From Bog-473 sp963737745 (GTDB lineage Bacteria > Actinomycetota > Acidimicrobiia > Acidimicrobiales > RAAP-2), in contig CAVTTR010000007.1 of the NCBI GenBank assembly GCA_963737745.1, positions 558,001 to 622,000 on the forward strand: DNA of 64,000 nt, in the 5' to 3' direction. Numbering within the stretch: the stretch's first letter is position 1; each line of letters starts with the position of its first letter. Shown here one piece after another: positions 62,228 to 64,000 of the stretch. Under the pieces are notes generated by a model. The model was not told the DNA's origin. It searched no databases and saw nothing but the letters and a program-made list of their open reading frames with translations. Position numbers and translations under genes: made by a program.

Positions 62228-63829
62228 GTGGTGGGAGTCGTGCGCAAGGGGGCTGACATCCGTAGCTCAGGTTTTTTCGCCGCCGCGGCATCTGACCCTT
62301 CTCGGGTGGCAATGATCGAGCCCTCCGGGGCCAGCTCCAGCGCCGGCGGCCTCCTTGTCGGGATGAACCAGACGACTCGAGGCCTCTTGGCACTCGGCTT
62401 GCACCCCGGAGACACCGTTGCCGTCGTCCTCTCCAACCGGCGCGAGTTCCTGGAGATCTACGGAGCGGCGATCCAGTCCGGTCTGTTCTTCGTGGCGGCC
62501 AACTGGCACCTTGGGGAGCAGGAGATCGCCTATATCCTGGAGGACTCGGGCGCGCAGATCGTGGTGTCCGAGCACCAGTTCGCCGAGGTCGCGCAGCGCG
62601 CCGCCACGCAGGCTGGGATCACCGAGGACCGAATGTTCTCGGTCGACGCTGATTCCGGCCTCCAATCGTTTGCGGAGTGGCGCCAAGGTCAGTCCGCGGA
62701 GCCGCCCGACGAGCAGGTGGCGGGCCAGATGATGTTCTACACGTCGGGAACCACCGGGAGGCCCAGGGGTGTGCGGAAGATCTTTCGCACGGATCCCCGG
62801 GACGGGATCGCTCTCGTCACCGGAATTGGCTTGCCCGTCCAATCCCCGGCATCGGGTGCTGCGGGAACGGACCCGAGGTCCGATCAGGTTTCCCTGAGCT
62901 CGGGACCCCTCTATCACGCGCTCGGGATCGCCGGTGCCGTGGGCTCGCTCGACGCCGGAAGCTTGCTCGTCATGATGGACAAGTGGACGCCCGAGCGGTT
63001 CTTGGAACTCGTCGAAGAACATTCGGTGACGAATGCCACCATGGTCCCCACCATGTTCCATCGATTACTGGCTCTGCCCGAGGACGTTCGGCTGGCGGCC
63101 GACGTCTCGTCATTGCGGGCGGTCCTCCATGCGGGTGCACCATGCCCCATCCACGTCAAGCGGCGAATGATCGAGTGGTTGGGACCAATCGTCGCCGAAA
63201 GCTATTCGTCGACCGAGGGCGCTGGCACGAGCGTCACCTCGGAGGAGTGGCTGCGCAAGCCGGGCACGGTGGGCCGACCCACACCGGGGGTCACACTCAA
63301 GATTCTGGACGAGGACGGCCACGAGTGCGCGACGGGGACGCCGGGCCTGGTGTACCTCTCACCGACGCTCTGGGAGTTCGAGTACCGGGGCGAGCCCGAG
63401 AGGACTCGAGGGCCTCGGCGCAACGACCTGTTCACGGTCGGGGACATCGGGTACCTCGACGACGACGGGTACCTCTTCCTTTGTGACCGGGAGGCCAACA
63501 CGATCATCTCGGGTGGAGTCAACATCTACCCCGCAGAGGTCGAGGCGATATTGCTCCAGCACCCCGCAGTAGCGGATGTCGCGGTGATCGGCGTCCCCAA
63601 CGACGAGTGGGGCGAGGAGGTCCGGGCGGTCGTAGAGGCCTCTGACGTCGAGGCGGAGTCCAGCGGTCTGGGAGCGGAGCTCATCGAGTTCTGCCGCGCC
63701 AATCTCGCGCACTACAAGTGTCCGAAGGCGGTGGACTTCGTGCGCTCGCTCGAACGGGACCCCAATGGCAAGCTCCGTAAGGGGAAGATCCGAGGTCGCT
63801 ACTGGGAGGGCCACGACCGACGGATCTGA
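62228..63829 (+). CDS. Acyl-CoA synthetase (AMP-binding enzyme)
   Basis: The 533-residue member of the adenylate-forming family has the P-loop-like MMFYTSGTTGRPRGV, the substrate-pocket segment ESYSSTEGAG, the hinge region GDIGYLDDDGYLFLCDREAN-like block (GDIGYLDDDG, CDREANTIISGG) and a catalytic Lys region DPNGKLRKGKIRG. It activates a carboxylic acid to its CoA thioester through an acyl-AMP; chain type is not deducible. GTG 62228 is used, with GTG 62240 an alternative. The 123 bases before it hold no gene. Confidence 0.88.
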   Translation: MVGVVRKGADIRSSGFFAAAASDPSRVAMIEPSGASSSAGGLLVGMNQTTRGLLALGLHPGDTVAVVLSNRREFLEIYGAAIQSGLFFVAANWHLGEQEIAYILEDSGAQIVVSEHQFAEVAQRAATQAGITEDRMFSVDADSGLQSFAEWRQGQSAEPPDEQVAGQMMFYTSGTTGRPRGVRKIFRTDPRDGIALVTGIGLPVQSPASGAAGTDPRSDQVSLSSGPLYHALGIAGAVGSLDAGSLLVMMDKWTPERFLELVEEHSVTNATMVPTMFHRLLALPEDVRLAADVSSLRAVLHAGAPCPIHVKRRMIEWLGPIVAESYSSTEGAGTSVTSEEWLRKPGTVGRPTPGVTLKILDEDGHECATGTPGLVYLSPTLWEFEYRGEPERTRGPRRNDLFTVGDIGYLDDDGYLFLCDREANTIISGGVNIYPAEVEAILLQHPAVADVAVIGVPNDEWGEEVRAVVEASDVEAESSGLGAELIEFCRANLAHYKCPKAVDFVRSLERDPNGKLRKGKIRGRYWEGHDRRI

Positions 63830-63832
63830 CCG

Positions 63833-64000
63833 CGCTTCGGATCCGAGGTTGGTCTCGAGCGGCTGACGATCGACGCGGCACGCCAACTGGCACCAAAGCG
63901 CATCGCCGTCAACTGCTTCCGCATCGACAGGGGCTGCCCGCAAGGGGGCGAGCCCCGTGTCCGTTCACTTCATCAGCGGCGGGGCCTCCAACGAGATCAG
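63833..64000 (+). pseudogene. SDR-like C-terminal fragment at window edge
   Basis: Directly after the acyl-CoA synthetase stop, the same frame stays open to the window end. It reads GLERLTIDAARQLAPKRIAV then NCFRIDRG, which resembles the C-terminal half of a short-chain dehydrogenase after its YxxxK motif. No N-terminal half (nucleotide motif or catalytic Tyr) precedes it and no start codon is obvious, so it looks like a remnant left by a deletion. Beyond NCFRID the similarity fades. Confidence 0.35.

Overview
The window is high-GC DNA from an actinobacterium, most likely a member of the Acidimicrobiia. The evidence for this is the actinobacterial qcrCAB-ctaE and ctaC-ctaD-ctaF gene sets, a mycofactocin locus, frequent GTG starts, GTGA/ATGA gene overlaps, and a cell-wall amidase with 42-residue repeats of the GMAATPDGKGYW type that I associate with this class. 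Nothing looks like phage, plasmid, insertion sequence or CRISPR.

Layout. (1) 1-5.8 kb: a truncated HTH gene, two tandem acyl-CoA dehydrogenase genes, an Ada/AlkA-type alkylation-repair gene (frameshifted) overlapping ogt, and a small membrane protein. (2) 5.8-9.5 kb: an FtsH-like AAA metalloprotease and a frame-broken amidase with tandem repeats. (3) 9.5-16.7 kb: a mycofactocin locus. An SDR, mftE, mftC, mftB and the 36-residue precursor mftA read leftward, and mftF and mftD read rightward from the same divergent promoter region. A convergent NDMA-type alcohol dehydrogenase closes the locus. (4) 16.8-22.5 kb: an ABC exporter, a DedA protein, a GH1 beta-glucosidase, an enoyl-CoA hydratase and a small membrane protein. 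(5) 22.6-32.6 kb: tatA, the cytochrome c oxidase genes ctaCDF, an MFS transporter, a broken SCO6745-like gene, and the bc1-oxidase operon ctaE-qcrCAB. (6) 32.6-44.4 kb: a HelD/HelR-like motor ATPase, a YbjQ protein, hemE-hemH-hemY-lnt, a HAD phosphatase, a large MprF-like membrane protein with a decayed phosphoesterase domain, and a tiny Cys-rich protein. (7) 44.4-60.6 kb: a complete 14-gene nuo operon (nuoA to nuoN, leftward). (8) 60.7-64 kb: a divergent geranylgeranyl reductase, an acyl-CoA synthetase, and the tail of an SDR-like frame.

Much of the window makes an aerobic, menaquinol-based electron transport chain: complex I, the bc1-aa3 system, heme synthesis, a probable menaquinone-side-chain reductase and Tat export of the Rieske protein. 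The mycofactocin locus adds a peptide-derived redox cofactor with two dehydrogenases of the type that depends on it.

A striking feature is that at least eight genes, including ctaC, qcrC, nuoN and nuoE, are broken by single-base frame changes. Nearly all are +1 insertions and several lie in homopolymer runs. Because these genes are essential or near-essential and otherwise intact, I read most of the breaks as sequencing or assembly errors rather than gene death. Such genes are listed over their full reconstructed span.
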